From NCBI RefSeq assembly GCF_037023735.1, contig NZ_CP146069.1, forward strand, positions 3,389,501-3,453,500: a stretch of DNA of 64,000 nucleotides, read 5' to 3'. The DNA is from Roseovarius sp. S88 (GTDB taxonomy: Bacteria; Pseudomonadota; Alphaproteobacteria; Rhodobacterales; Rhodobacteraceae). Positions 53,089 through 60,954 of this stretch are shown piece by piece (the stretch's first letter is position 1; the number at the start of each line of letters is the position of its first letter). Below the pieces are notes generated by a model. That model saw nothing but the letters and a program-made list of their open reading frames with translations, was not told the DNA's origin and did not search any database. The position numbers were made by a program, and so were the translations under genes.

Positions 53089-53096
53089 AAATTCTC

Positions 53097-53123
53097 CCGG
53101 CCGCCACGAAACGCCGCGGCCGG
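53097..53123 (-). other. Intercistronic hairpin 3' of livK
   Basis: Perfect 8-bp GC stem CCGGCCGC / GCGGCCGG with an 11-base loop, 14 bp after the livK stop. No T run follows directly, so it may stabilise the livK message or act as a weak terminator rather than stop transcription fully. Confidence 0.55.
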
Positions 53124-53136
53124 AAGAAAGATCGCA

Positions 53137-54417
53137 TCAGCAGCCCGCTTCGATGCCGTTCTCAGCAGCAAACGCCGCAGAGTCCTCGGCCACAAGAGGC
53201 TGAATCACATCCTGATCAGACTGGTAGTACTCAGTGATCAGCTTGAACTCACCCGCAGCTGCGTCCCATTGCGACACGGCACCAAAGCCGTTGCCACCGT
53301 GGTTCTGACAACTGACCTTGAATTCCGGACCAAAGTTCGGCAGGCCCAGACCCGCCATCTTGGCTTCGGTGATTTCCAGATTCTCCATGCCATCGCGCAT
53401 CTGCTGGCTTGTGATGTCGGCTGTGCCGTGCATTTCTTGTGCTGTCTTGATCGCCTCAGCAGCCAACATCGCAGCATACATACCCCGGTTGTAAAGCACC
53501 GTGCCAACCTGATCTCCTGCACCGGCAGCGTTACCTGCATCTACGACATATTTCTGGATATCCGCATAAATCGGATAGTCGGAGCCCAGATTGTGAAAGG
53601 TCAGCGCCTTGTAGCCATTGGCCTTTTCACCCGCCGCTTTCACGTCGTTCTCAGACCCGGACCACCAGATACCAATGAAATTCTCCATTGGGAAACGGAT
53701 GTTCACCGCTTCTTGAATGGCCACCTGGTTCATAACGCCCCAGCCCCACATCAGCACATAGTCAGGCTTTTGCTGACGCACTTGCAGCCATTGTGACTTC
53801 TGCTCCTGCCCGGGGTGATCGACCGGCAACAGCATCAACTCATAGCCATGCTTTTCGGCCAGACCTTCCAACGTCCGGATCGGCTCCTTGCCATAGGCGG
53901 AGTTGTGGTAGACCAACGCAACTTTCTTGCCGTCCAAGCTTCCACCGTTTTGCTCAACCAAATGGGTGATCGCCAGCGACGCGCCATCCCAGTAATTCGC
54001 AGGATAGTTGAAGACATACTTGAAGACTTCGCCGTTCTTAGCCGACGTCCGTCCATAGCCCATGGTGTGAAGCGGGATGCCATCTGCAGTAGCTTTGGGG
54101 ATTAGCTGATAGGTGATGCCGGTTGAAAGAGGCTGGTACACCAGCGCGCCTTCACCCTTGGTTGCCTCATAGCATTCAACACCTTTCTCTGTGTTGTAGC
54201 CTGTTTCGCATTCCACAACACGCACAGCCTCGCCACCAATGCCACCATCGCGTTCATTGAGAAGCGTGAAGTAGTCCTGATACCCATCCGAGAACGGAAT
54301 GCCGTTCGCAGCGTAAGGCCCGGTACGATAGCTCGTGTCGACGATGACAAGGTCGGCCAGCGCCGGGCTTGCCGCCATCATAGTCGCCGCAATCGCGGTC
54401 AGTAGTTTCTGTTTCAT
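53137..54417 (-). CDS. Branched-chain-type periplasmic binding protein, LivK-like
   Basis: A 426-residue periplasmic receptor of the type-I fold. A signal peptide (LLTAIAATMMAASPALA) is followed by the ligand domain with LNERDGGIGGEAVRVVECET, KVALVYHNSAYGKEPIRTLE and the C-terminal LGLPNFGPEFKVSCQNHGG. The family also binds aromatic acids and amides, and the acyl-CoA synthetase in the operon points to an acid rather than an amino acid. Four Cys residues are seen (positions of CET, CYE, SCQ, and the C-terminal GC). A 7-bp hairpin lies at 54483-54502 upstream. Confidence 0.93.
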   Translation of the reverse strand: MKQKLLTAIAATMMAASPALADLVIVDTSYRTGPYAANGIPFSDGYQDYFTLLNERDGGIGGEAVRVVECETGYNTEKGVECYEATKGEGALVYQPLSTGITYQLIPKATADGIPLHTMGYGRTSAKNGEVFKYVFNYPANYWDGASLAITHLVEQNGGSLDGKKVALVYHNSAYGKEPIRTLEGLAEKHGYELMLLPVDHPGQEQKSQWLQVRQQKPDYVLMWGWGVMNQVAIQEAVNIRFPMENFIGIWWSGSENDVKAAGEKANGYKALTFHNLGSDYPIYADIQKYVVDAGNAAGAGDQVGTVLYNRGMYAAMLAAEAIKTAQEMHGTADITSQQMRDGMENLEITEAKMAGLGLPNFGPEFKVSCQNHGGNGFGAVSQWDAAAGEFKLITEYYQSDQDVIQPLVAEDSAAFAAENGIEAGC

Positions 54418-54512
54418 CGGTTTATATCCTCCCTTGGTTTATCCGATGTCTTTTTCATGAGCACTCACGCGCCCAACTCTTAGTGCAGGTAAAGCCCTGC
54501 ACAGGCCCTGCC

Positions 54513-55589
54513 CTAATGCGGGAAAGGCCATAGTCTCAGTTTCTCTTTCGCCACGCGCCAAAGCTGCGCCAGCCCATGCGGCTCGAGGATCAGGAAGATA
54601 ATGATCATCGCCCCGACGATCATGAATTGCATATGCTCGACCAAATCGGTGGGCCACCCCAGGCCACCGACCAGAACGTTCTTCAAAAAGACAGGCAACA
54701 GCACAAGGAAAGCCGCTCCGGCAAAACTGCCAAAGATCGACCCCAGCCCACCGATGATCACCATAAAGAGGACAAGGAACGATTTGCTGATGCCAAACAC
54801 CTCGCCCACCTCCACGGCGCCAAGGTAGACCGCGAAAAACAAGGCCCCGGACAGACCGACAAAAAACCCGGACACTGCAAAGGCCGACAATTTGGCTCTG
54901 AGCGGGTTCACACCAATGATTTCGGCGGCGATGTCCATGTCACGAATGGCCATCCATTGCCGCCCTTGCATGCCCCGCGTCATGTTCCGAGCAACGAGTG
55001 CGCAGACCACGGTGAACACCAAACAGAACAAATACGCCGCCCAAGGCGCGGTTTCGGCCCCCGTCACCGGCACCCCAAAAACTGTTCGCTCCGGTGCATT
55101 GATCTGTCCTGAGGCCGAGTAATTGTAGAACCAGCCAATTCGGTTGAACATCCAGACCAGAAAGAACTGTGCAGCCAAGGTGGCAACCGCCAGGTAAAAT
55201 CCTTTGATCCGCAAGCTCGGCAACCCGAACAACACGCAGACAAAGGCCGTGATCCCGCCCGACAGAATGATGTGGAAAAAGATATTCACATCCGGAAAGG
55301 CCGTCATCAGCTTGTAACAGGCATAGGCCCCCACAGCCATAAACCCGCCTGTGCCAAGACTGACCTGGCCACAATAACCCACCAGAATATTCAGCCCGAT
55401 GGCCGCAATCGAATAAATCAGGAAAGGCAGGAAGACGGCATTTACCCAATAGTCATTGATCACAAAGGGCACGACCGCAAAGGCCAGAACCAAAAGAACA
55501 TAATACCGGTAGCGGTCAAATTTGATTGGAAAGGTTTGGCTATCCTGCTGGTAGGTCGTCGAAAAGTCACCGGACTCACGGTAAATCAT
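54513..55589 (-). CDS. livM: Branched-chain-type ABC importer permease, LivM-like
   Basis: A 358-residue inner-membrane permease with about eight to ten helices. The LivM core YSIAAIGLNILVGYCGQVSL is present, as are AIRDMDIAAEIIGVNPLRAK (cytoplasmic coupling loop) and VIIGGLGSIFGSFAGAAF. The start overlaps the small membrane protein stop by ATGA. It pairs with LivH. Confidence 0.94.
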   Translation of the reverse strand: MIYRESGDFSTTYQQDSQTFPIKFDRYRYYVLLVLAFAVVPFVINDYWVNAVFLPFLIYSIAAIGLNILVGYCGQVSLGTGGFMAVGAYACYKLMTAFPDVNIFFHIILSGGITAFVCVLFGLPSLRIKGFYLAVATLAAQFFLVWMFNRIGWFYNYSASGQINAPERTVFGVPVTGAETAPWAAYLFCLVFTVVCALVARNMTRGMQGRQWMAIRDMDIAAEIIGVNPLRAKLSAFAVSGFFVGLSGALFFAVYLGAVEVGEVFGISKSFLVLFMVIIGGLGSIFGSFAGAAFLVLLPVFLKNVLVGGLGWPTDLVEHMQFMIVGAMIIIFLILEPHGLAQLWRVAKEKLRLWPFPH

Positions 55590-55843
55590 GAGATGCCCTC
55601 CTCAGACAGGTCATCATGCTCGCGTTTGACCGCGCGATTGGGCACCCGTGCATAGCCTGTATTTTCCGAATGGCGAATGAGCCAGAAATAGGCAAGCATC
55701 CCAACTCCCCCGCCCATCGCGGCCAGAACTGTGGCGGTGACCATCTGGCCGGTATTGTCCACGCCGGCAGTAAAAGCGAGATACCCAAAGGCCCAGAACC
55801 CTGACCAGGCGATGACATTTGCTATGGCAATGACTTTCTGCAT
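55586..55843 (-). CDS. Small two-helix membrane protein in the liv operon
   Basis: An 85-residue protein with two hydrophobic segments (IANVIAWSGFWAFGYLAF and TATVLAAMGGGVGMLAYFWL) and a charged C-terminal tail. It starts at the ATG at 55843, just after the livH stop, and ends in an ATGA overlap with livM, so it is translated with both. I do not know a function; a role in assembly or stability of the permease is a guess. Confidence 0.75.
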   Translation of the reverse strand: MQKVIAIANVIAWSGFWAFGYLAFTAGVDNTGQMVTATVLAAMGGGVGMLAYFWLIRHSENTGYARVPNRAVKREHDDLSEEGIS

Positions 55844-55845
55844 GA

Positions 55846-56835
55846 TCACACCCTCTCGATAATCTTTTCGCCAAAAAGACCCTGCGGTCGGAAACACAGA
55901 AAGATAAGCGCCAAGACATAGGCAAACCAATTCTGTGTTGCACCGCCCAGATATGGCTGGCCAATCGCAAATTCGAAAAGTTGCTCACCCACACCAATGA
56001 TCAATCCGCCGACGATTGCACCCGGTATCGATGTGAACCCTCCCAGCATCAAAACCGGAAGAGCCTTCAAGGCAATCAGTGACAACGAAAATTGTACGCC
56101 CGACTTTGTGCCCCACATCATTCCGGCGACCAGCGCGACAAACCCCGCCAGCGACCAGACCATCACCCAGATGAAGTTCAGGCTGATCCCAACCGAAAGA
56201 GCCGCCTGATGGTCATCAGCCACCGCGCGCATGGCTCGACCTTGCTTGGAGCGCTGTGCAAATACGATCAATGAGAACACGAGAACCGCAGCGACCAACG
56301 TCGCAACGATATCGAGGTTGTCTATAAAAAACCCGTAGTCGAAGATTTGGAACGTCGCTTCGTCAATCGCGGCATTTATCCCTTGTGGAAGCCCGACATC
56401 CAGCGCCTTAATGTCAGAGAACCACATGATGAGCGCAAACCCGTCCATAAAATAAGCCAGACCGATCGTCGCCATGAACAAAATGATGGGTTCCTGGTTC
56501 ACCAGGTGCTTGAAGATCACGACGTTGACCACCCAGGCAAACCCGACCATCACCAGAACAGTGAGCAAAATCGCAGCAAGGGCGGGAACGTGCCAGCCGA
56601 AGTGATGAATGTTGGTTCCAAAGATGGTGTTGATCAGATGTGCAAAAGGCACCAAGCCTTCCATAATTCCAACCAACGTCATGGCCGCAAACAGCGCCAT
56701 GATCCCCTGAGCGTAATTGAATATGCCCGACGCTTTATAGATGAGCACGAACCCAAGCGCCACGAGCGCGTAAAGCACTCCAGCCATCAGGCCGTTGAGG
56801 AAAACCTCCATTCCGAAAATCAGCTGATCAGGCAT
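55846..56835 (-). CDS. livH: Branched-chain-type ABC importer permease, LivH-like
   Basis: A 329-residue inner-membrane permease with about eight helices. The LivH opening LNGLMAGVLYALVALGFVLI and the ASGIFNYAQGIMALFAAM segment are clear. The C-terminal LMLGGFTSIPGAIVGGLIIG also fits. It follows the secreted-protein gene by 29 bp and precedes the small membrane protein. Confidence 0.94.
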   Translation of the reverse strand: MPDQLIFGMEVFLNGLMAGVLYALVALGFVLIYKASGIFNYAQGIMALFAAMTLVGIMEGLVPFAHLINTIFGTNIHHFGWHVPALAAILLTVLVMVGFAWVVNVVIFKHLVNQEPIILFMATIGLAYFMDGFALIMWFSDIKALDVGLPQGINAAIDEATFQIFDYGFFIDNLDIVATLVAAVLVFSLIVFAQRSKQGRAMRAVADDHQAALSVGISLNFIWVMVWSLAGFVALVAGMMWGTKSGVQFSLSLIALKALPVLMLGGFTSIPGAIVGGLIIGVGEQLFEFAIGQPYLGGATQNWFAYVLALIFLCFRPQGLFGEKIIERV

Positions 56836-56864
56836 GTCTTGAGCTCTCCGGTTTTGTTTTCGTC

Positions 56865-57350
56865 TCAGCTTTCAAGGTCAGTCTCCACCACGGCATAGTA
56901 GGTTCGGGCCGCGCCCGTTTCTGTCCGCACCATCAGGCGCGGTTCAATCCAGTCCTGACTGATAAGCCAACCGTCTTCGCCGGGCGCGTATCTCCCCGAA
57001 GCAAGCTGTTCCACCATCCAGTCATGAGCCGCTTGGGACTCTTCCTTGCCGGCAAATTCAACCGCGCACGCGCGCTCGCCGAGTGAGGGGGCCGCGTCCA
57101 GCACCAGAAGATATCCATCATCCGTAGGCCCATAGACGCGACGCGCCTCGTGCATCTGGTCAATGGGTTGCGGTTCAAGCCCTGTCACGATTTCAAAGGC
57201 GAGGTGTTCGTAAGGGTCCAAACAGCGGTCTACGAACTCATCCCAGGCATCGGCCTGCGCAGCCACGGGCAAAGCGCAGGAAAAGGCCAGCGCGCACCGA
57301 CGCAATACCGACGTGATACCGACGTGATACCGACGTGCCAAATCAGTCAT
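56865..57350 (-). CDS. Secreted protein of unknown function, start region built from 11-bp repeats
   Basis: A 161-residue protein within the liv operon. The ATG at 57350 overlaps the livG stop (ATGACTGA) and gives MTDLARRYHVGITSVLRRCA followed by LAFSCALPVAAQADA, an apparent signal peptide cut after AQA. The segment from Arg7 to Cys19 is encoded by the tandem 11-bp array at 57291-57334, and a TTG inside it (before RRCALAF) could also start a plain signal peptide. The mature part has four Cys-poor, acidic regions with ERACAVEFAGKEESQAAHDW and a QDWIEPRLMVRTETG end. I do not recognise the family. Confidence 0.7.
   Translation of the reverse strand: MTDLARRYHVGITSVLRRCALAFSCALPVAAQADAWDEFVDRCLDPYEHLAFEIVTGLEPQPIDQMHEARRVYGPTDDGYLLVLDAAPSLGERACAVEFAGKEESQAAHDWMVEQLASGRYAPGEDGWLISQDWIEPRLMVRTETGAARTYYAVVETDLES
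57291..57334 (-). repeat. 11-bp tandem repeat array, four units
   Basis: On the minus strand: GTCGGTATCAC, GTCGGTATCAC, GTCGGTATTGC, GTCGGTGCGCG. It matches the array at 9541-9595 in unit type and unit order, with 30 identical bases in a row. Here the array is inside a reading frame and encodes part of a signal-peptide N-region. Confidence 0.85.
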
Positions 57351-58161
57351 GCGCGACCCCCAGATAGGCATCAATCACCGCCTGATTGTTGCGCACCTCA
57401 TCCGGCGACCCGTCGCCAATCTTCTGGCCATAATCCATCACCACAACCCGGTCTGATAGATCCATGACCACGCCCATGTCATGCTCGATCAGAACAATGG
57501 TTGTGCCGAACTCATCATTCACATCCAGGACGAACCGAGACATGTCTTCCTTCTCTTCGACATTCATACCCGCCATGGGTTCATCCAGAAGCAAAATGGA
57601 TGGCTCAGCCGCGAGCGCACGGGCCAGTTCCACGCGTTTTTTGAGCCCATAAGGAAGGCGCCCAACAGGTGTCTTTCGGATGTGTTGAATTTCCAGGAAG
57701 TCTATGATTTTCTCGACAAATTCGCGATTTTCCGTCTCTTCCTGCTCAGCCTTACCTTTCCAGATCGCCTGCGCAAACAAACCCGCTTTCATCTGCCGGA
57801 TACGGCCCGTCATCACGTTGTCGAGAACTGTCATGCCTTCGAACAGGGCGATGTTTTGAAACGTGCGGGCGATGCCTTGCTGCGCCACTTCAAAGGGCTT
57901 CATAGGCGGGCGCTTTTGCCCCTGATACCAGACCTCGCCCTCCTGCGGATGGTAAAAGCCCGAGATGACATTGAGCATCGAAGACTTGCCCGCCCCGTTC
58001 GGCCCGATGATGGCTCGAATTTCGCCTTCGCGAATATCAAAAGAAATGTCCTTGATCGCCACAACCCCGCCAAAGCGCAGCGTTATGTTCTTCATCTCCA
58101 TCACCACCCCACCGATCTTGCGACCGTCTTCTGTGGTGTAGCCTTCGGTTGCGTCAAGCAT
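57343..58161 (-). CDS. livG: Branched-chain-type ABC importer ATPase, LivG-like
   Basis: A 272-residue ATPase. MKNITLRFGGVVAIKDISFD is the typical LivG start, with Walker A GPNGAGKSS, Q loop ARTFQNIALFEGMT, a variant signature LPYGLKKRVE, Walker B ILLLDEPMAGMN and the switch LIEHDMGVVM. The ATG at 58161 is preferred to a TTG six bases upstream. It starts 13 bp after the synthetase stop and its own stop overlaps the secreted-protein gene. Confidence 0.93.
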   Translation of the reverse strand: MLDATEGYTTEDGRKIGGVVMEMKNITLRFGGVVAIKDISFDIREGEIRAIIGPNGAGKSSMLNVISGFYHPQEGEVWYQGQKRPPMKPFEVAQQGIARTFQNIALFEGMTVLDNVMTGRIRQMKAGLFAQAIWKGKAEQEETENREFVEKIIDFLEIQHIRKTPVGRLPYGLKKRVELARALAAEPSILLLDEPMAGMNVEEKEDMSRFVLDVNDEFGTTIVLIEHDMGVVMDLSDRVVVMDYGQKIGDGSPDEVRNNQAVIDAYLGVAHD

Positions 58162-58173
58162 CGTCAACCCATC

Positions 58174-60150
58174 CTATTCCGCTGCTACTTTATCTGGTGC
58201 ACTCACGGCTTCGACCTTTGCTGAAACAATGCTCAGCGTAGCGCTGATCGAGCCTTTCCGCCCATCTTCGTAGGTCACCTCTGTGGTCGTGAAAATGTCG
58301 TCCGAACCGTCATAGAGCGCACCCAGCAGGTCCTCGAATTTCTCCGAAATCACCCCTCTGCGCACCTTACGCGTGCGAGTCATTTCGCCATCGTCAGCGT
58401 CCAATTCCTTGTGCAGAACGATAAAGCGGTGCACCTGACAGTGAGCCAGCATAGGATCATCGGCAAGCGACCGGTTAACCTCCTCTACATGGCTCCTGAT
58501 CGTCTCGAGCACCTGCTGATGTCCGGCAAGCTCCTGATACGACGCGTAACCGATATTGTTCCGCTCCGCCCAATTCCCGACAGCGTTAAGGTCAATGTTG
58601 ATGAACGCCGTACATTCGTCCCGCTGATTGCCAAAAACCACAGCCTCCAGAATGTTGGGATAGAATTTCAGTTTGTTTTCAACATATTTAGGCGCGAACA
58701 TCTGACCACTCGCCATTTTACCCACATCCTTGGCGCGGTCGATGATCCGAAGATGTCCAGAGCTTTCGTCGATAAAGCCGGCGTCCCCCGTCGCAACCCA
58801 ACCTTCGGCATCCTTAGTCGAAGCGGTGCTTTCAGGGTTTTTATAGTATTCCTCGAACACACCCGCGCTGCGATAGAACACCTCGCCGCTGTCCGCAATG
58901 CGCAGCTCAACCCCCGGCGCAGCAATCCCGACAGTATCATTGCGCACTTCGCCATCAGGTTGAAGAGTGATGAAAACACTGGCCTCGGTCTGGCCGTAGA
59001 GCTGTTTCAAATTAATGCCCAGCGCACGGTAAAACTCAAAAATCTCAGGACCAATCGCTTCACCAGCCGTATACCCGACGCGCACACGCCCGAACCCAAG
59101 CGTGTCTTTCAGCGGCCCATAGATCATCAGGTTTCCAAGCTTGTACTTCAGACGGTCCCAACCGCTGACCGACCCACCATCAAGAATGGCCGGACCTACC
59201 TTACGGGCATGATCCATGAACTTTTCAAACAACCATCGCTTGAACCGCCCGGCATCTTCCATGCGGATCATGACGTTGGTGAGCTGTGTCTCGAAAACGC
59301 GCGGTGGAGCAAAATAGTAGGTTGGGCCGATCTCTCGCAGATCGACATGCATTGTATCTGCACTTTCGGGACAGTTCACACAGAAGCCGCACCAATAAGC
59401 CTGACCAATGGAAAAGATGAAATCCCCGACCCAGGCCATGGGCAGATAGGCCAACACTTCTTCGGCACCGGTCAGTTTGTCGAACTCAGAGGAGGACTTT
59501 GATGCCTCGATGATGTTGCGGTTTGAAAGCACCACACCCTTGGGTTTGCCGGTCGTCCCGGACGTGTACAGCATGACGCAGGTGCTGTCGTAGTCGAGCT
59601 TGGCGCGGCGCGCGGCCAGATCGCCGGAGAATTCGTCTCTCGCAGCCCGCCCCTGTTCCTGTACATGGCTGAATTCATGCAGCTTGTGATGGTCGTATTT
59701 CCGCAAACCCCGCGGATCGACATAGATCATATGTTCGAACTGATGCAGGCTCTCCTGGATGTCTATGATCTTGTCGACCTGTTCCTGGTCTTCAACAATC
59801 GCAAACCGCGCGCCACAATGGTCAAGCACATAGGCCATCTCTTCGGAAGCCGAATCCTGATACACTGGAACAGGCACAGCACCTACGCATTGTGCAGCAA
59901 CCATGGACCAATAGAAGTATGGTCGGTTGCGTCCCGCGATAGCAATGAAGTCGCCTTCGTTGATGCCAAGGTTCAGCAAACCCAGCGCAAGCGCTTCGAT
60001 CTCTTTCTCGGTTTCGGCCCACGTCCAGCTCTGCCAGATGCCGTATTCTTTTTCACGATAGGCCGGTTTAGTCCCAAGCTGGGTGGCATTCCGATGAAGA
60101 AGCGCCGGAATGGACTGAAGCCCCTCCGCCGCCTTTGACGACTTTGCCAA
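58174..60150 (-). CDS. Long-chain-type acyl-CoA synthetase (AMP-forming)
   Basis: A 658-residue adenylating ligase of the FadD/FACS group, first gene of the liv operon. The P loop is VMLYTSGTTGKPKGV, with LKQLYGQTEASVF and WVATGDAGFIDESSGHLRII as the second and hinge motifs. The start is a TTG at 60150 with GGGAGGAA upstream; no in-frame ATG is nearby. Gene context suggests it activates the acid taken up by the Liv system. Long-chain, aryl or branched-chain substrates are all possible. Confidence 0.92.
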   Translation of the reverse strand: MAKSSKAAEGLQSIPALLHRNATQLGTKPAYREKEYGIWQSWTWAETEKEIEALALGLLNLGINEGDFIAIAGRNRPYFYWSMVAAQCVGAVPVPVYQDSASEEMAYVLDHCGARFAIVEDQEQVDKIIDIQESLHQFEHMIYVDPRGLRKYDHHKLHEFSHVQEQGRAARDEFSGDLAARRAKLDYDSTCVMLYTSGTTGKPKGVVLSNRNIIEASKSSSEFDKLTGAEEVLAYLPMAWVGDFIFSIGQAYWCGFCVNCPESADTMHVDLREIGPTYYFAPPRVFETQLTNVMIRMEDAGRFKRWLFEKFMDHARKVGPAILDGGSVSGWDRLKYKLGNLMIYGPLKDTLGFGRVRVGYTAGEAIGPEIFEFYRALGINLKQLYGQTEASVFITLQPDGEVRNDTVGIAAPGVELRIADSGEVFYRSAGVFEEYYKNPESTASTKDAEGWVATGDAGFIDESSGHLRIIDRAKDVGKMASGQMFAPKYVENKLKFYPNILEAVVFGNQRDECTAFINIDLNAVGNWAERNNIGYASYQELAGHQQVLETIRSHVEEVNRSLADDPMLAHCQVHRFIVLHKELDADDGEMTRTRKVRRGVISEKFEDLLGALYDGSDDIFTTTEVTYEDGRKGSISATLSIVSAKVEAVSAPDKVAAE

Positions 60151-60351
60151 TTCTATTCCTCCCGTTGTCCGCTATGCGAACGGATCGTCATTCATTGGAC
60201 GATTCTTAACACTTCATAGAGTGCGTGCCTGACACTCGACGTCAACTTTTTCCTGAAGTTTTCCAGATTCCTACGAATTGTAACAAGGGTCGCACAACCC
60301 TTGACATCCTGCTTTGGCTGACCGGAATTGAAGGAGGAGGAGCGCTGCGTT

Positions 60352-60954
60352 ATGACCAATCCAAAGCTGGACTTCTGGTTCGAATTTGCCTCGACCTATT
60401 CCTACCTGAGTGTGATGCGTCTACCGGAACTGGCCGCTCAGGCCGGGGTGGAGGTAGCTTGGCGACCTTTCCTGCTTGGGCCGATTTTCAAGTCACAAGG
60501 GTGGGACACGTCTCCGTTTATCGTCTATCCGGCCAAGGGCCGATACATGCTGCGCGATATGGAACGGCTGGCTCAGCGCCAGGGGCTACGCTTTCGCCAT
60601 CCGGGCCCATTTCCGCAGAATGGATTATTGGCGGCTCGTGTCGCGCAACTCGCCCTGGAAACGACGCGCGGCATCGCGTTTTGCCAAAACGTTTATCTGA
60701 TGCAATTCGATGAAGGGCAAAACATAGCAGAACCCGAAGTGATCGCGGCCTGTCTGGAGGCAACAAAACTGCCCACCGACTTGATTGACCAAGCTCAAGA
60801 GACGACAAACAAGCACCGCTTGCGAGAAACCACCGAAGAGGCCATGCGCCGGGGCGTTTTCGGCGCGCCGAGTTTCACCGTTGGTGATGAGCTATTTTGG
60901 GGGGATGATCGGCTGGAAGCGGCAGTTGAATGGGTCACCCAGGCAAGGCCATGA
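60352..60954 (+). CDS. 2-hydroxychromene-2-carboxylate isomerase-family protein (DsbA fold)
   Basis: A 200-residue kappa-class glutathione-transferase-like protein. LDFWFEFASTYSYLSVMRL has the family's FxSPYS-like loop; GVFGAPSFTVGDELFWGDDR is the typical end. Known members isomerise 2-hydroxychromene-2-carboxylate in naphthalene breakdown, but most are uncharacterised. The ATG at 60352 follows GGAGGAGG. Its stop overlaps the histidine kinase start (ATGA), an odd link between an enzyme and a signalling system. Confidence 0.88.
   Translation: MTNPKLDFWFEFASTYSYLSVMRLPELAAQAGVEVAWRPFLLGPIFKSQGWDTSPFIVYPAKGRYMLRDMERLAQRQGLRFRHPGPFPQNGLLAARVAQLALETTRGIAFCQNVYLMQFDEGQNIAEPEVIAACLEATKLPTDLIDQAQETTNKHRLRETTEEAMRRGVFGAPSFTVGDELFWGDDRLEAAVEWVTQARP

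Noticed and set aside
57351..57374. Earlier start (57374) for the secreted protein
   Set aside because: It would extend further into livG and place eight extra residues before the signal-peptide N-region; the ATG at 57350 fits the ATGACTGA junction.
60352..60954. Naphthalene degradation role for the isomerase
   Set aside because: No ring-hydroxylating dioxygenase or other naphthalene genes are near; the family name is used for many unrelated proteins.
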